Assembly: GCA_902779055.1 (NCBI GenBank)
Contig: CACZAD010000002.1
Span: 1-64,000 of the forward strand
Origin: Fibrobacter succinogenes
GTDB lineage: Bacteria; Fibrobacterota; Fibrobacteria; Fibrobacterales; Fibrobacteraceae
DNA length: 64,000 nucleotides
Reading direction: 5' to 3'
This document shows positions 17,802 to 25,516 of the stretch, piece by piece. Position 1 is the stretch's first letter. Each line of letters opens with the position of its first letter. Under the pieces are notes generated by a model. That model was not told the DNA's origin, made no database searches, and saw only the letters and a program-made list of their open reading frames with translations. The translations under genes and the position numbers were made by a program.

Positions 17802-19043
17802 ATGGAAAACAAAAATACGAAATCTGCTCAGGAAAATACCCAGAACAACGCCAAAGGCAAAAAGAAGGGCAAGAGAAACCTCGTCATCTTGATTTTGATG
17901 TTCCTCCTCCTTGTGTGCCTGTTCATTGTACAGTGCCATCTGAACAGAATCAAGGAAGAAGCACTTGCCGAACAGAAGCTCCAGGAACTGGCGCTCCGTC
18001 AGCAAGAGATTCTCGACAGCATCCGTCTCGCCGAGCAGGCAAAAGCCGATAGCCTCAAGGCTCTCGAAGACGCACGAATTGCAGACAGCCTGCGCCTCGC
18101 CGACAGTCTCCGCATTGCCGATTCCCTCGCGAACTTAAAGCCAGGCATCAACCAAGACAGCCTCCGCCACGTGCGCGACAGCATTCGCGCCGTACGCAAG
18201 TTCCGCAAGGATAGCCTCGCCCGCGTCAATGACTCGCTCGCTCGTATCGAAAAAGCCCGCCAGGATTCCCTGAACAAGGCTCGCCTGGCTGATAGCCTCC
18301 GTAACTCGGACAAGGTTCCGCCCACGGCCGAAATCACGCCGCCCGCCGGGCGCTACTATTCTCCCATCAAGCTAAAAGTCAAGTGCGACGAAATCAAGTG
18401 CAAGACGTTCGTCTCTATCGGTGACACGCTCAATCCGCAAGACGCCAGCAAGGGCATCGAATACAACAAGACGGGTTCCGTGTTCTTCTACGCCGCCGAT
18501 TCCGTCGGTAACCGCACCGCCTGGGAAGAAGCCAAGTACGACATGGCTAGCGACAACATTTGCGGAAAGAACGCCTTCCCTGTCCCGGTTGGAGCAAAGA
18601 CTGTCTGCGTCGATGCCTACGAATACCCGAACCAGCCGGATGCCACGCCTAAGGACATGGTCAGCCAGGAAGAAGCCGCACGAATCTGCAAGAACGAAGG
18701 CAAGCACCTCTGCTCCATCGAAGAATGGCAAGCCGCCTGCCGTGGCAAGGACGGATTCAAGTACTCCTACGGCAAGAGCTACAAGCAGAACAAATGCAAT
18801 ACCAATACAAAATCCGCCAAGAGGAGCGGCCGCAAAACCCAGTGCCGCAGCTGGTATGGCATGTACGACATGAACGGTAACCTCTGGGAATGGACCTCTT
18901 CGACCAGCAAGCAGCACCCGGACAAGTTCCTGGTCGCCGGTGGTGCATGGAACACCAACAACGAAAGCAGCTGCTCCGAAAGCAAGTTCAGCTTCTACCC
19001 GCAGAACCAGTATCCGAGCGTCGGCTTCAGGTGTTGCAAATAA
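17802..19043 (+). CDS. Single-pass membrane protein: coiled coil, CHB-HEX-like and FGE/SUMF1-like domains
   Basis: 413 residues. A Lys-rich cytoplasmic start, one TM helix (about 26-44), a long coiled coil (48-170) with repeated R-x-x-DSL units (RIADSLRLADSLRIADSL), and a Gly/Pro-type domain (175-240) resembling chitobiase C-terminal modules (PPAGRYYSPIKLKV ... FFYAADSVGNRT). A C-terminal FGE/lectin-like domain (245-413) has CVDAYEYPNQ, EAARICKNEGKHLCSIEEWQAAC, YDMNGNLWEWTS and SVGFRCC. The catalytic cysteines of true FGE are not evident. It likely extends into the periplasm. Being 7 bases after cdaA, where cdaR lies elsewhere, it may work with the cyclase; this is inference. Confidence 0.75.
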   Translation: MENKNTKSAQENTQNNAKGKKKGKRNLVILILMFLLLVCLFIVQCHLNRIKEEALAEQKLQELALRQQEILDSIRLAEQAKADSLKALEDARIADSLRLADSLRIADSLANLKPGINQDSLRHVRDSIRAVRKFRKDSLARVNDSLARIEKARQDSLNKARLADSLRNSDKVPPTAEITPPAGRYYSPIKLKVKCDEIKCKTFVSIGDTLNPQDASKGIEYNKTGSVFFYAADSVGNRTAWEEAKYDMASDNICGKNAFPVPVGAKTVCVDAYEYPNQPDATPKDMVSQEEAARICKNEGKHLCSIEEWQAACRGKDGFKYSYGKSYKQNKCNTNTKSAKRSGRKTQCRSWYGMYDMNGNLWEWTSSTSKQHPDKFLVAGGAWNTNNESSCSESKFSFYPQNQYPSVGFRCCK

Positions 19044-19110
19044 CGCACCGTTAAAACAACATTACATACTTTATTTGGCTCAATAACGAAAAAAAATCTA
19101 ATTTAGGACC

Positions 19111-19488
19111 ATGAAAACAAAAATTATTCTCTCTGCACTTATTCTTTCTTCGTTCACGTTCTTCGGCTGCAACAACGAAACGCCCAACTACACGGGTTAC
19201 TGGAAAGGTGAAGCCGACATGATTTTCGAAGTTTTCACAGAAAACAACGTGGATTACACGATTCGCAACGTGAACGGCGACCTGACCGCAAAATTCGACA
19301 GTGGCGTTCTCCGTGGCAAGAACTCTCTCGACATGGACATTTTGATGAGAGTGAAGGGCGACTCCGCTTACTACGAATTTGGCGAAGATGAATCCGGCAA
19401 GATCGTAACGGGCTACGCCAGAATTTCCAAGGAAGAATACGACAAGATTTTCAAGGCCCAGTCCGAAGCCAAGGCAAATTACAACTAA
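19111..19488 (+). CDS. Small lipoprotein of unknown function
   Basis: 125 residues. Signal sequence MKTKIILSALILSSFTFFGC with lipobox FFGC, then a compact domain with YTGYWKGEADMIFEV and repeated beta-strand pattern (IRNVNGDLTAKFDSG, SLDMDILMRVKGDSAYYEF). The fold could be a lipocalin-like or small beta-barrel module. No family is recognised. It follows the FGE-like gene by 67 bases and ends in a strong terminator. Confidence 0.7.
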   Translation: MKTKIILSALILSSFTFFGCNNETPNYTGYWKGEADMIFEVFTENNVDYTIRNVNGDLTAKFDSGVLRGKNSLDMDILMRVKGDSAYYEFGEDESGKIVTGYARISKEEYDKIFKAQSEAKANYN

Positions 19489-19512
19489 TCGGATTTCGTC
19501 CTATAAAAAAAT

Positions 19513-19547
19513 TGCCCGGGTTTGCATGACGCACCCGGGTCTTTTTT
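19513..19547 (+). terminator. Intrinsic terminator of the small lipoprotein gene
   Basis: Stem GCCCGGGT / ACCCGGGT around TTGCATGACGC, then CTTTTTTG. It may end the whole tilS-ftsH-folP-cdaA run. Confidence 0.88.
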
Positions 19548-19563
19548 GTATTGTAAAAGCTTG

Positions 19564-20340
19564 CTACTTGGCGCCTGCGTTCAAGACCTCAAGGACGAGC
19601 TTTTCGAGCATTTCGTAGCTCGGCGCTCCGCTCCAAACACGCTTGATATAACCGTTGGAATCGAGGAGCATGAGTGTCGGGACGGCATGAATCCCATAAC
19701 GACGCCAGAGTCCCTGATCGGCATCGCGGTAGAGCGGATACGGCGAAGCGTGCTGCTTTTTGTAGAACGCAAGGAGCGGCTTGGTCTGTTCGGACGAAAT
19801 GCCGATGACTTCGAGGCCCTGGCTAGAATACTTGTTGTAGATTTTTTCGAGTACGGGGAGCGTCTGGCGGCAAGGACCGCACCAAGTTGCCCAGAAGTCC
19901 AAAAGTGTAGCCTTAGGAGCTTCTAATCTCTTTTCGCCGTTCTTGTAGAAGTTCTTGCCGAACTCAGCCATCTTGCTCCCGATAGCAGAACCCGTTAGGC
20001 TCGAAATGTCATCCGGACGAGCCGTCAAAGTCACCGTCAGCGGAATTCGCTTTCCGTCACGGACAATTTCAATGGCAACCTTGTCACCCTCAGACGCATT
20101 CTTCAGCACGTTTTGCATTTGAGCCACATTGACCAAGTCCTTGCCATCAAAACCGATCACCAGGTCTCCAGAAACAACCCCCGCTTCGAGGCAGCCCGAT
20201 TCAGGATGCACACCGGAAACAAGAAGTGCCAAATGGTTCTCGTACAAAGACTTTTTATAGATGAGCCCAAGCCACGGCACAGCAAACGCCGATACCGAGA
20301 AGAACGATAAAACCATAAATGCGCGAAGAATTAAATTCAT
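19564..20340 (-). CDS. Secreted PDZ-thioredoxin (TlpA-like) fusion
   Basis: 258 residues. Signal peptide (about 1-20, ending FAVP), then a PDZ domain (~25-108: SGVHPESGCLEAGVVSGDLVIGFDGKDL as PDZ-type sequence, VTLTARPDD), then a TlpA/ResA-type thioredoxin domain with LLDFWATWCGPCRQTLPVLEK (CxxC at about 153-156) and AVPTLMLLDSNG (cis-Pro). The redox site suggests a periplasmic disulfide reductase or cytochrome-maturation-type factor; the PDZ would bind a partner or a C-terminus. Such an N-terminal PDZ on a TlpA domain is uncommon in well-known families. Confidence 0.85.
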   Translation of the reverse strand: MNLILRAFMVLSFFSVSAFAVPWLGLIYKKSLYENHLALLVSGVHPESGCLEAGVVSGDLVIGFDGKDLVNVAQMQNVLKNASEGDKVAIEIVRDGKRIPLTVTLTARPDDISSLTGSAIGSKMAEFGKNFYKNGEKRLEAPKATLLDFWATWCGPCRQTLPVLEKIYNKYSSQGLEVIGISSEQTKPLLAFYKKQHASPYPLYRDADQGLWRRYGIHAVPTLMLLDSNGYIKRVWSGAPSYEMLEKLVLEVLNAGAK

Positions 20341-20358
20341 GATGAACCCTTAAATTAT

Positions 20359-20919
20359 TTAAAAGAAATAAAAGCCGATATTCAGAGCTGCCGTAAAATG
20401 CGCCTCACGACTGTAAAAGTCGTTTGCCTTTTCGGCTAGAGGTTTGCCGATGATGTAGCTGGCATCCAATTCCAGACGGCACAAGAAGCTTGCGTTCTTG
20501 AAAAATGAAATATCGCGCCCATAGCCAAGCGTAATGCGGGGCGGGAAATAGCTTTTATCGTTGCGTTCGAAAGAAACAAACGAAACTCCCAAACGCAAAA
20601 AGTCATCCTCGCGAGTCCCGCGGAAAAAGAATCGCCAGTCTAGCCCTAGCTCCAGGTAGTCGCCAGAAAATAGCAGAGCAGCAAAAGCGTCGGCGGAATG
20701 GTGATTGTGAAAACGATATTCCCCACTCAGAAGCACACCCGGATGAATCGCCCCCAGGTAATAGACAAGACTCAACTCGCCACCAAACGAAAGCGACGAG
20801 AGTGAATCCTTCGCGGGGGCTTCTTCGTAAGTCTGCTCGATGAAGTATCCGGCAAAAGACTGTACCGCACAAAGCAACAGTGCGACAAGGAATATTTTAC
20901 AGCTTCGGATGAGCGGCAT
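20359..20919 (-). CDS. Predicted outer-membrane beta-barrel protein
   Basis: About 186 residues from MPLIRSCKIFLVALLLC (ATG 20919; an in-frame ATG at 20946 would overlap pyrD more). A signal peptide of ~22 residues precedes alternating beta strands (LSFGGELSLVYYLGAIHPG, YLELGLDWRFFF, FLRLGVSFVSFE) and a final aromatic residue (FYFF), the usual C-terminal signature of an outer-membrane barrel. It lies on the same strand as pyrD with a short overlap. Function unknown. Confidence 0.7.
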   Translation of the reverse strand: MPLIRSCKIFLVALLLCAVQSFAGYFIEQTYEEAPAKDSLSSLSFGGELSLVYYLGAIHPGVLLSGEYRFHNHHSADAFAALLFSGDYLELGLDWRFFFRGTREDDFLRLGVSFVSFERNDKSYFPPRITLGYGRDISFFKNASFLCRLELDASYIIGKPLAEKANDFYSREAHFTAALNIGFYFF

Positions 20920-22072
20920 CGTAATCTGCGAGAGTCTTGTAACCATCGCCCATCAGAGCTTCTTCAAGTTCCTTGCGCATGGCGTGTGCTGCCATCCAGC
21001 GGAATGCGACAACGGAGTAGCACTGCACGGCATCGACGCCAAGCTTGATGAGGTCGTATATCTTGAATCCGTGGTCAATGCCACCGCAAGCCATCACGCT
21101 CATCTGCGGATAGTTTTCACGGATAAACTTGACGTTCTTGACCATGTTTTCATAAAGCGGACGGCCCGACATACCACCGCGATTGCCATCGCCACGCAAC
21201 GGAGTCAATTCGTCGAACGTGACGCAGACCGGGAGTTCGTTCACCTTGGCGGTCGGGTACGTATTGCCCATAATGACGCCGTTCACGCCCTTCTGCACCA
21301 GCATATCCATAATGGTCTTCAAATGGCATTCGAGCATATCCGGGCTGAGCTTGGCATACACGGCCTTGCGATAGCTCTGGCTGTTACGGTAGTTCGTGAT
21401 TTCGGTAAAGATTTTCTCAAGGAAGCTTGTATCGAGATCGACTCGGTTCTCGCCCGTATTCGGGCAGCTCACGTTGATTTCGACGTAATCGCCCACCTTG
21501 TAGGCAATGGCGAACGTTTCGACGACATCCTTGAGCTTTTCGTTTTCGTCAGTAAGCCCCGGAGTTTCGGCAACGGAGACACCGACGCACAAATGCGTCT
21601 TATGAGCGGCTTCGAGCTGAGTCTCCACGCGACGGCAAACGGCTTCGACACCGTCATTGTTCAGCCCCATGCTATTGTGGATCGCACGATCCTTTTCGAC
21701 AAAGCCGATGCGCGGTCTGTGCGTGTTTCCTTCACGAACATGGCGAGTGGCCGTACCGACAGAAATGCCGCCAAAACCGACATTGGCATAATCGCAAATA
21801 CGGAGCGCAGTCTTGTTTGCACCAGCCGCCAGAATAATCGGGCATCCGAAATGAAGCGGATTGGAACCATCGGCAAAAGTCACCACACGCTGGAGCGTAT
21901 TGCTCAAGTCCGGGCGCCCACCCATAAGCGGGATCACCGGAGCGAATCTAGCCACATGCTTAAACGAGTCGTGGCGGAATTCGGGATTGTTGTGGAAAAT
22001 GCGACGAATGAGCGCCAAGATGCGGTCACTAGGACGCATATAATATTCGTGGTTGATGCAATCATTACTCAT
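20897..22072 (-). CDS. pyrD: Dihydroorotate dehydrogenase, class 2-like with a Cys at the catalytic position
   Basis: 391 residues. Oxidises dihydroorotate to orotate in pyrimidine synthesis, with FMN. Signatures: FGGISVGTATRHVREGN, RAIHNSMGLNNDGVEAV, YVEINVSCPNTGENR, YAKLSPDM, GGMSGRPLYENMVKNVKFI, SVMACGGIDHG. Length and the GGMSGRP motif match the quinone-dependent class 2. But the residue usually Ser in class 2 (I-x-S-S-P-N-T) is Cys here (N-V-S-C-P-N-T), the class 1 arrangement. The N-terminus (MSNDCINHEYYMRPSDRIL) is soluble in appearance rather than a membrane helix. Confidence 0.87.
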   Translation of the reverse strand: MSNDCINHEYYMRPSDRILALIRRIFHNNPEFRHDSFKHVARFAPVIPLMGGRPDLSNTLQRVVTFADGSNPLHFGCPIILAAGANKTALRICDYANVGFGGISVGTATRHVREGNTHRPRIGFVEKDRAIHNSMGLNNDGVEAVCRRVETQLEAAHKTHLCVGVSVAETPGLTDENEKLKDVVETFAIAYKVGDYVEINVSCPNTGENRVDLDTSFLEKIFTEITNYRNSQSYRKAVYAKLSPDMLECHLKTIMDMLVQKGVNGVIMGNTYPTAKVNELPVCVTFDELTPLRGDGNRGGMSGRPLYENMVKNVKFIRENYPQMSVMACGGIDHGFKIYDLIKLGVDAVQCYSVVAFRWMAAHAMRKELEEALMGDGYKTLADYDAAHPKL

Positions 22073-22085
22073 ATTTTAATATCCC

Positions 22086-23193
22086 TTACTTGTTCGCTTC
22101 GCTGGTACTTAACAAATAAGCGTCAATGAACGGACGGATTTTTCCATCGAGTACGCCAGACGTATCCGACGTTTCGACGCCCGTGCGCAAGTCCTTTACC
22201 AGCTGGTACGGCTGCAACACATAGCTGCGGATCTGGCTACCCCATTCGACCTTCTTCTTCTCGGCCATGCGGGCGTCGCGCTTCGCTTCTTCTTCCAAGC
22301 GGTAGTGTTCAGCGACCATGGTCTTGAGCATCTTGTAGCAGGTTTCACGGTTCTGGATCTGGCTGCGTTCCGTCTGGCAGCTCGCCATGATGCCTGTCGG
22401 CAAGTGGGTCATACGCACGGCGGAGTCCGTCTTGTTGATGTACTGACCACCGGCACCGCTACTGCGGTAAGTATCGACGCGGACTTCGGACATATCGAGG
22501 TCGAATTCAACGTCTTCGTGTTCCGGGTACAGATAAACTGCCGTAAAGCTCGTATGGCGGCGGGCGTTGGCATCGAACGGGCTGATGCGCACCAAGCGAT
22601 GGACGCCGATTTCGGAACGCAAGAGGCCATAAGCGTTTTCGCACGTGACTTCGATTGTAGCACTCTTGAGGCCAGCGTCTTCTGCTTCCTGGAAGTCCAC
22701 CACCTTGAAGTCCATGTTTTCGCGTTCAAAGAAGTGCGTGTACATACGGAAAAGCATCAAGGCCCAGTCCTGGGATTCCGTACCGCCGGCACCCGGATGG
22801 ATAGACATGAGGCAGGCACAGGCGTCGTCCGGTCCGTTGAGCATCTTCTTGAATTCCATCGCTTCGACTCTGGACTTGAGGTCCGCAATGTCGGATTCAA
22901 TCGTCTTGGACAAGTCTTCGGATTCTTCGGCCTTGGACATTTCGTAAAGCTCGGCAAGATCGTCGCAAGTCTGGGAAACTTCTTTCCAGGACTCAATGAG
23001 CCCCTTGAGGTTCCCGATCTTCTTCATCATGGACTGAGCCTTTTCCTGGTCATTCCACAGGTTCGGGTCGCCAGAATCCTTTTCGAGGACGTAGAGTTCT
23101 TCGGTCTTTGCCTCTAAGTCAAAGATACCCCCAGAGTTTATCAATGCGACTGCGCAATTCGATAAGCCCGGTGTGTGTAGTGTTGAATGCCAT
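22086..23193 (-). CDS. prfB: Peptide chain release factor 2 (made by programmed +1 frameshift)
   Basis: Two frames join: start ATG 23193, 24 codons MAFNTTHTGLIELRSRIDKL...WGYL, then at CTT TGA C the ribosome slips +1 and continues DLEAKTEELYVLEKD (frame from 23120 down to 22086), 368 residues in all. Domain motifs: SPF tripeptide (VRISPFDANARRH) for UGA/UAA reading, GAGGQ peptidyl hydrolysis loop in SSGAGGQYINKTDSAVR. It terminates translation at UGA and UAA. The frameshift gives RF2 autoregulation. The C-terminal part closes with VKDLRTGVETSDTSGVLDG, typical RF2. Start has no strong Shine-Dalgarno except AGAGG 7 bases up. Confidence 0.96.
23118..23136 (-). promoter_or_regulatory. prfB programmed +1 frameshift site
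   Basis: Minus strand CTCTGGGGGTATCTTTGAC: a GGGGG Shine-Dalgarno-like run, three bases, then CTT TGA C. The segment GGGGGTATCTTTGAC matches the E. coli prfB signal exactly. UGA at 23121-23119 is read as a stop when RF2 is plentiful and skipped when it is scarce. Confidence 0.95.
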
Positions 23194-23228
23194 ATCAAAC
23201 CTCTAATATCAGCTAGTTAAAAAAGAAA

Positions 23229-23322
23229 TGTCATCCTGAGTGCAGAACCGCAGGTTCGAAATCGAAGGATCCAAAAAATCTAGATTCTTCGACTTCGCTA
23301 CGCTTCGCTCAGAATGACACGT
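23229..23322. repeat. Dispersed inverted repeat (GTCATCCTGAG type)
   Basis: TGTCATCCTGAGTGCAG ... CTGCGGTTCT-type centre ... ending CGCTTCGCTCAGAATGACAC. The outer arms GTCATCCTGAG / CTCAGAATGAC pair. Between prfB and the isomerase gene. A partner occurs at 25376-25490. Confidence 0.65.
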
Positions 23323-23339
23323 ACAAACAATTCGTGCGA

Positions 23340-24347
23340 TTACTTATCAGCACCGATTGCCTGAGGCGGCTGGTACTTCTTGTCGAGGTACTGCACCTTG
23401 TAGGTCTTGCCAAGTTCATCGAGGTAAGCCTTGAGCTTAGCCTGACGTTCCTGTTCGGCCTGCACACGGAGGATGTAGTCGATCTGGTGCTTGTAGCTAT
23501 CGTACTTGCCGTCATTCTTTTCAGTAAGCATGAAGATGGAAACGCCGTCGTTTTCGGTAATGACTTCAGAGATTTCACCGACCTTGATCTTGCCAACAGC
23601 CTTGGCAAAAGCGGCGCTCTTGGACTTGGCGAGGAACTTGTTCATGATGCCACCCGTCTTCTTGGCGTCCTTGTCGTCGCTATACATGGCAGCGAGCTGA
23701 GCAAAAGTAGCCTTCTTGGAACGGACCTGGGCAGCAAGACCCTTCAACATATCCTTGGCGTCACTGATTTCCTGAGCGCTCTTGCCCTTGGTAGAGATAA
23801 AGATACGGGCGCCGCTAATGGTATCGTTGATGGCCACCTTAGTCTTGTTGAGTTCCCAGAATGCCTGGAGCTGCTTTTCGGTCGGAGCATCCGGATACGG
23901 GACCTTCTTTTCGAGGATGATTTCGCTCTTGAGCTGGTCTTCGATCTTGGACTTGAACTGAGCCATCGTCGTGTTGGACTTCTTGAGTTCCTTCTGGAAA
24001 GCTTCCTCGCTCGGGAACTGCTTCTTGAAGAGTGCCGTCAAGCTATCGACCTTGGATGCGGCAACCTTGATGCCCATCTTCTTGGCTTCGAGCTTGATGA
24101 GTTCCTGACCCACGAGATTGTCCACAACTGCATAGCGAAGTTGGGTCATCATTTCTTCAGTGAGCTTCTGGCCGGGAGCCTGCTGCTGACCAAGCATCGT
24201 TGCAAGGCTATCAATCTTGCCACCAGAAATACCCGTCTTGTCGACGCGGATAACGTCCAGGCTTTTCGAATTCATCAACTGAGCAGAAGCAATACCGGCA
24301 GTGAGAAGCACGGCAGCGACACCACGAGAAATGAGTTTAAGAGACAT
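23340..24347 (-). CDS. Periplasmic peptidyl-prolyl isomerase, parvulin/SurA type
   Basis: 335 residues. Signal peptide MSLKLISRGVAAVLLTAGIASA, then a SurA_N-like helical region (25-165: DNLVGQELIKLEAKKMGI, AFQKELKKSNTTMAQFKSKIEDQL), a parvulin-like domain (~175-280: ARIFISTKGKSAQEISDAK, FAQLAAMYSDDKDAKKTGG, IKVGEISEVITENDGVSIFML) and a basic C-terminal coil. It would assist folding of exported and outer-membrane proteins in the periplasm, as SurA/PrsA do. AAGGA lies 7-8 bases before the start. Function in outer-membrane assembly is inferred from the family. Confidence 0.88.
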   Translation of the reverse strand: MSLKLISRGVAAVLLTAGIASAQLMNSKSLDVIRVDKTGISGGKIDSLATMLGQQQAPGQKLTEEMMTQLRYAVVDNLVGQELIKLEAKKMGIKVAASKVDSLTALFKKQFPSEEAFQKELKKSNTTMAQFKSKIEDQLKSEIILEKKVPYPDAPTEKQLQAFWELNKTKVAINDTISGARIFISTKGKSAQEISDAKDMLKGLAAQVRSKKATFAQLAAMYSDDKDAKKTGGIMNKFLAKSKSAAFAKAVGKIKVGEISEVITENDGVSIFMLTEKNDGKYDSYKHQIDYILRVQAEQERQAKLKAYLDELGKTYKVQYLDKKYQPPQAIGADK

Positions 24348-24485
24348 TATTTATCCTTGTTAAAAATTTTTCAAGGCTTAATATAGAAAACTTACAACAC
24401 GCAAACGTAGCATTCCCGAGTTTTTATGCAAACAAAACAATGTTCTTACAAAAAATTGCAGCAAGTGCTTGTTTTTTCTAAATTT

Positions 24486-25358
24486 ATGGACATGAAAAAG
24501 ATAAAAGTATATACGTTGCAAGGTAAATGGACTGGCGATTTCGAGTCCAACAACAAGTGGTACAAGGACGAAGCCCTCAAGCTCAAGGGCAAGAACATCG
24601 ACCTTCTGGTTCTCCCGGAACTTTTCCACACCCCGTACTTCCCGTTCGAGGAAAACGCGGACTTTTTTGACCTCGCTATCGAAAAGGACCACCCGATTGT
24701 CGGCGAATGGCAGGCTATCGCCAAGGAACTGAACGCCGTTGTCGTGTTCCCGTTCTTCGAAAAGCGTGCCCGCGGCATTTACCACAACTCGGCTTTTGTC
24801 TTTGAACGTGACGGAAGCATCGCCGGGCTTTACCGCAAGAGCCACATTCCCGATGATCCGGCATTTTACGAAAAGTATTACTTTATTCCAGGTGACACCG
24901 GCTTTGAACCGATCAAGACCAGCGCAGGTACGCTCGGCGTACTCATTTGCTGGGACCAGTGGTTCCCCGAAGCAGCCCGCATCATGAGCCTCAAGGGTGC
25001 CGACGTGCTCATCTACCCCACCGCCATCGGCTGGATGGATTCTGAGCCCAAGGAAATTTACCCGCGCCAGCAAGACAGCTGGATGACCGTCATGCGCGGG
25101 CACGCCATCGCCAACAGAACCTTCGTCATCGCCGCAAACCGCTCGGGCGTCGAAGGACACCTCACGTTCTGGGGCACAAGCTTTGTCGCAGCTCCGGACG
25201 GATACATTTTGCAAAAGTGCGATCCGGAATTCCTGGGTGCAAGCTACGTCGAAATCGACCTTGCCGAAACCGAGGAAAATCGTCGCTGGTGGCCGCACTT
25301 CCGCGACCGTCGCATCGACCTGTACAAGGACATTTTGAAAATCTGGGCAGAAGATTAA
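24486..25358 (+). CDS. aguB: N-carbamoylputrescine amidase (nitrilase family)
   Basis: 290 residues from Met24486 (MDMKKIKVYTLQG); the neighbouring ATG 24492 is also possible. The Glu-Lys-Cys triad of the nitrilase fold is visible: Glu in VLPELFHTP (~42), Lys in LYRKSHIPDDP (~118), Cys in LGVLICWDQWFPE (~155). Sequence DDPAFYEKYYFIPGD and GADVLIYPTAIGW suit carbamoylputrescine amidase, which releases putrescine, CO2 and ammonia. Followed by agmatine deiminase after 158 bases, completing the arginine-derived putrescine route. Confidence 0.9.
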   Translation: MDMKKIKVYTLQGKWTGDFESNNKWYKDEALKLKGKNIDLLVLPELFHTPYFPFEENADFFDLAIEKDHPIVGEWQAIAKELNAVVVFPFFEKRARGIYHNSAFVFERDGSIAGLYRKSHIPDDPAFYEKYYFIPGDTGFEPIKTSAGTLGVLICWDQWFPEAARIMSLKGADVLIYPTAIGWMDSEPKEIYPRQQDSWMTVMRGHAIANRTFVIAANRSGVEGHLTFWGTSFVAAPDGYILQKCDPEFLGASYVEIDLAETEENRRWWPHFRDRRIDLYKDILKIWAED

Positions 25359-25375
25359 GCCTCCCTTTCCTAAAG

Positions 25376-25490
25376 CCTGTCATTCTCGACTAAGCGTAGC
25401 GCAGGAGGGAATCCATCGCAAATGTTGAACAAGAAATAATGGATCCCCTCACTTCGTTCGAGGATGACTGCTCCAGGATGACAAGCCACT
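25376..25490. repeat. Dispersed inverted repeat between aguB and aguA
   Basis: Contains CTGTCATTCTCGACTAAGCG-TAGCGCAGGAGGGAATCCA and later GGATCCCCTCACTTCGTTCG-AGGATGACTGCTCCAGGATGACA. Arms are related to the 23229 copy (GTCATCC.../...GGATGAC) and to an intergenic fragment near 39.06 kb (AAGCGTAGCGCAGTCGA). Confidence 0.6.
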
Positions 25491-25516
25491 AAGCAAATAA
25501 AAAAGGAATTTAATTC

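Noticed and set aside
17802..19043. True formylglycine-generating enzyme
   Set aside because: The fold-type motifs are present but the copper-binding cysteines of active FGE are not evident, and no sulfatase gene is adjacent.
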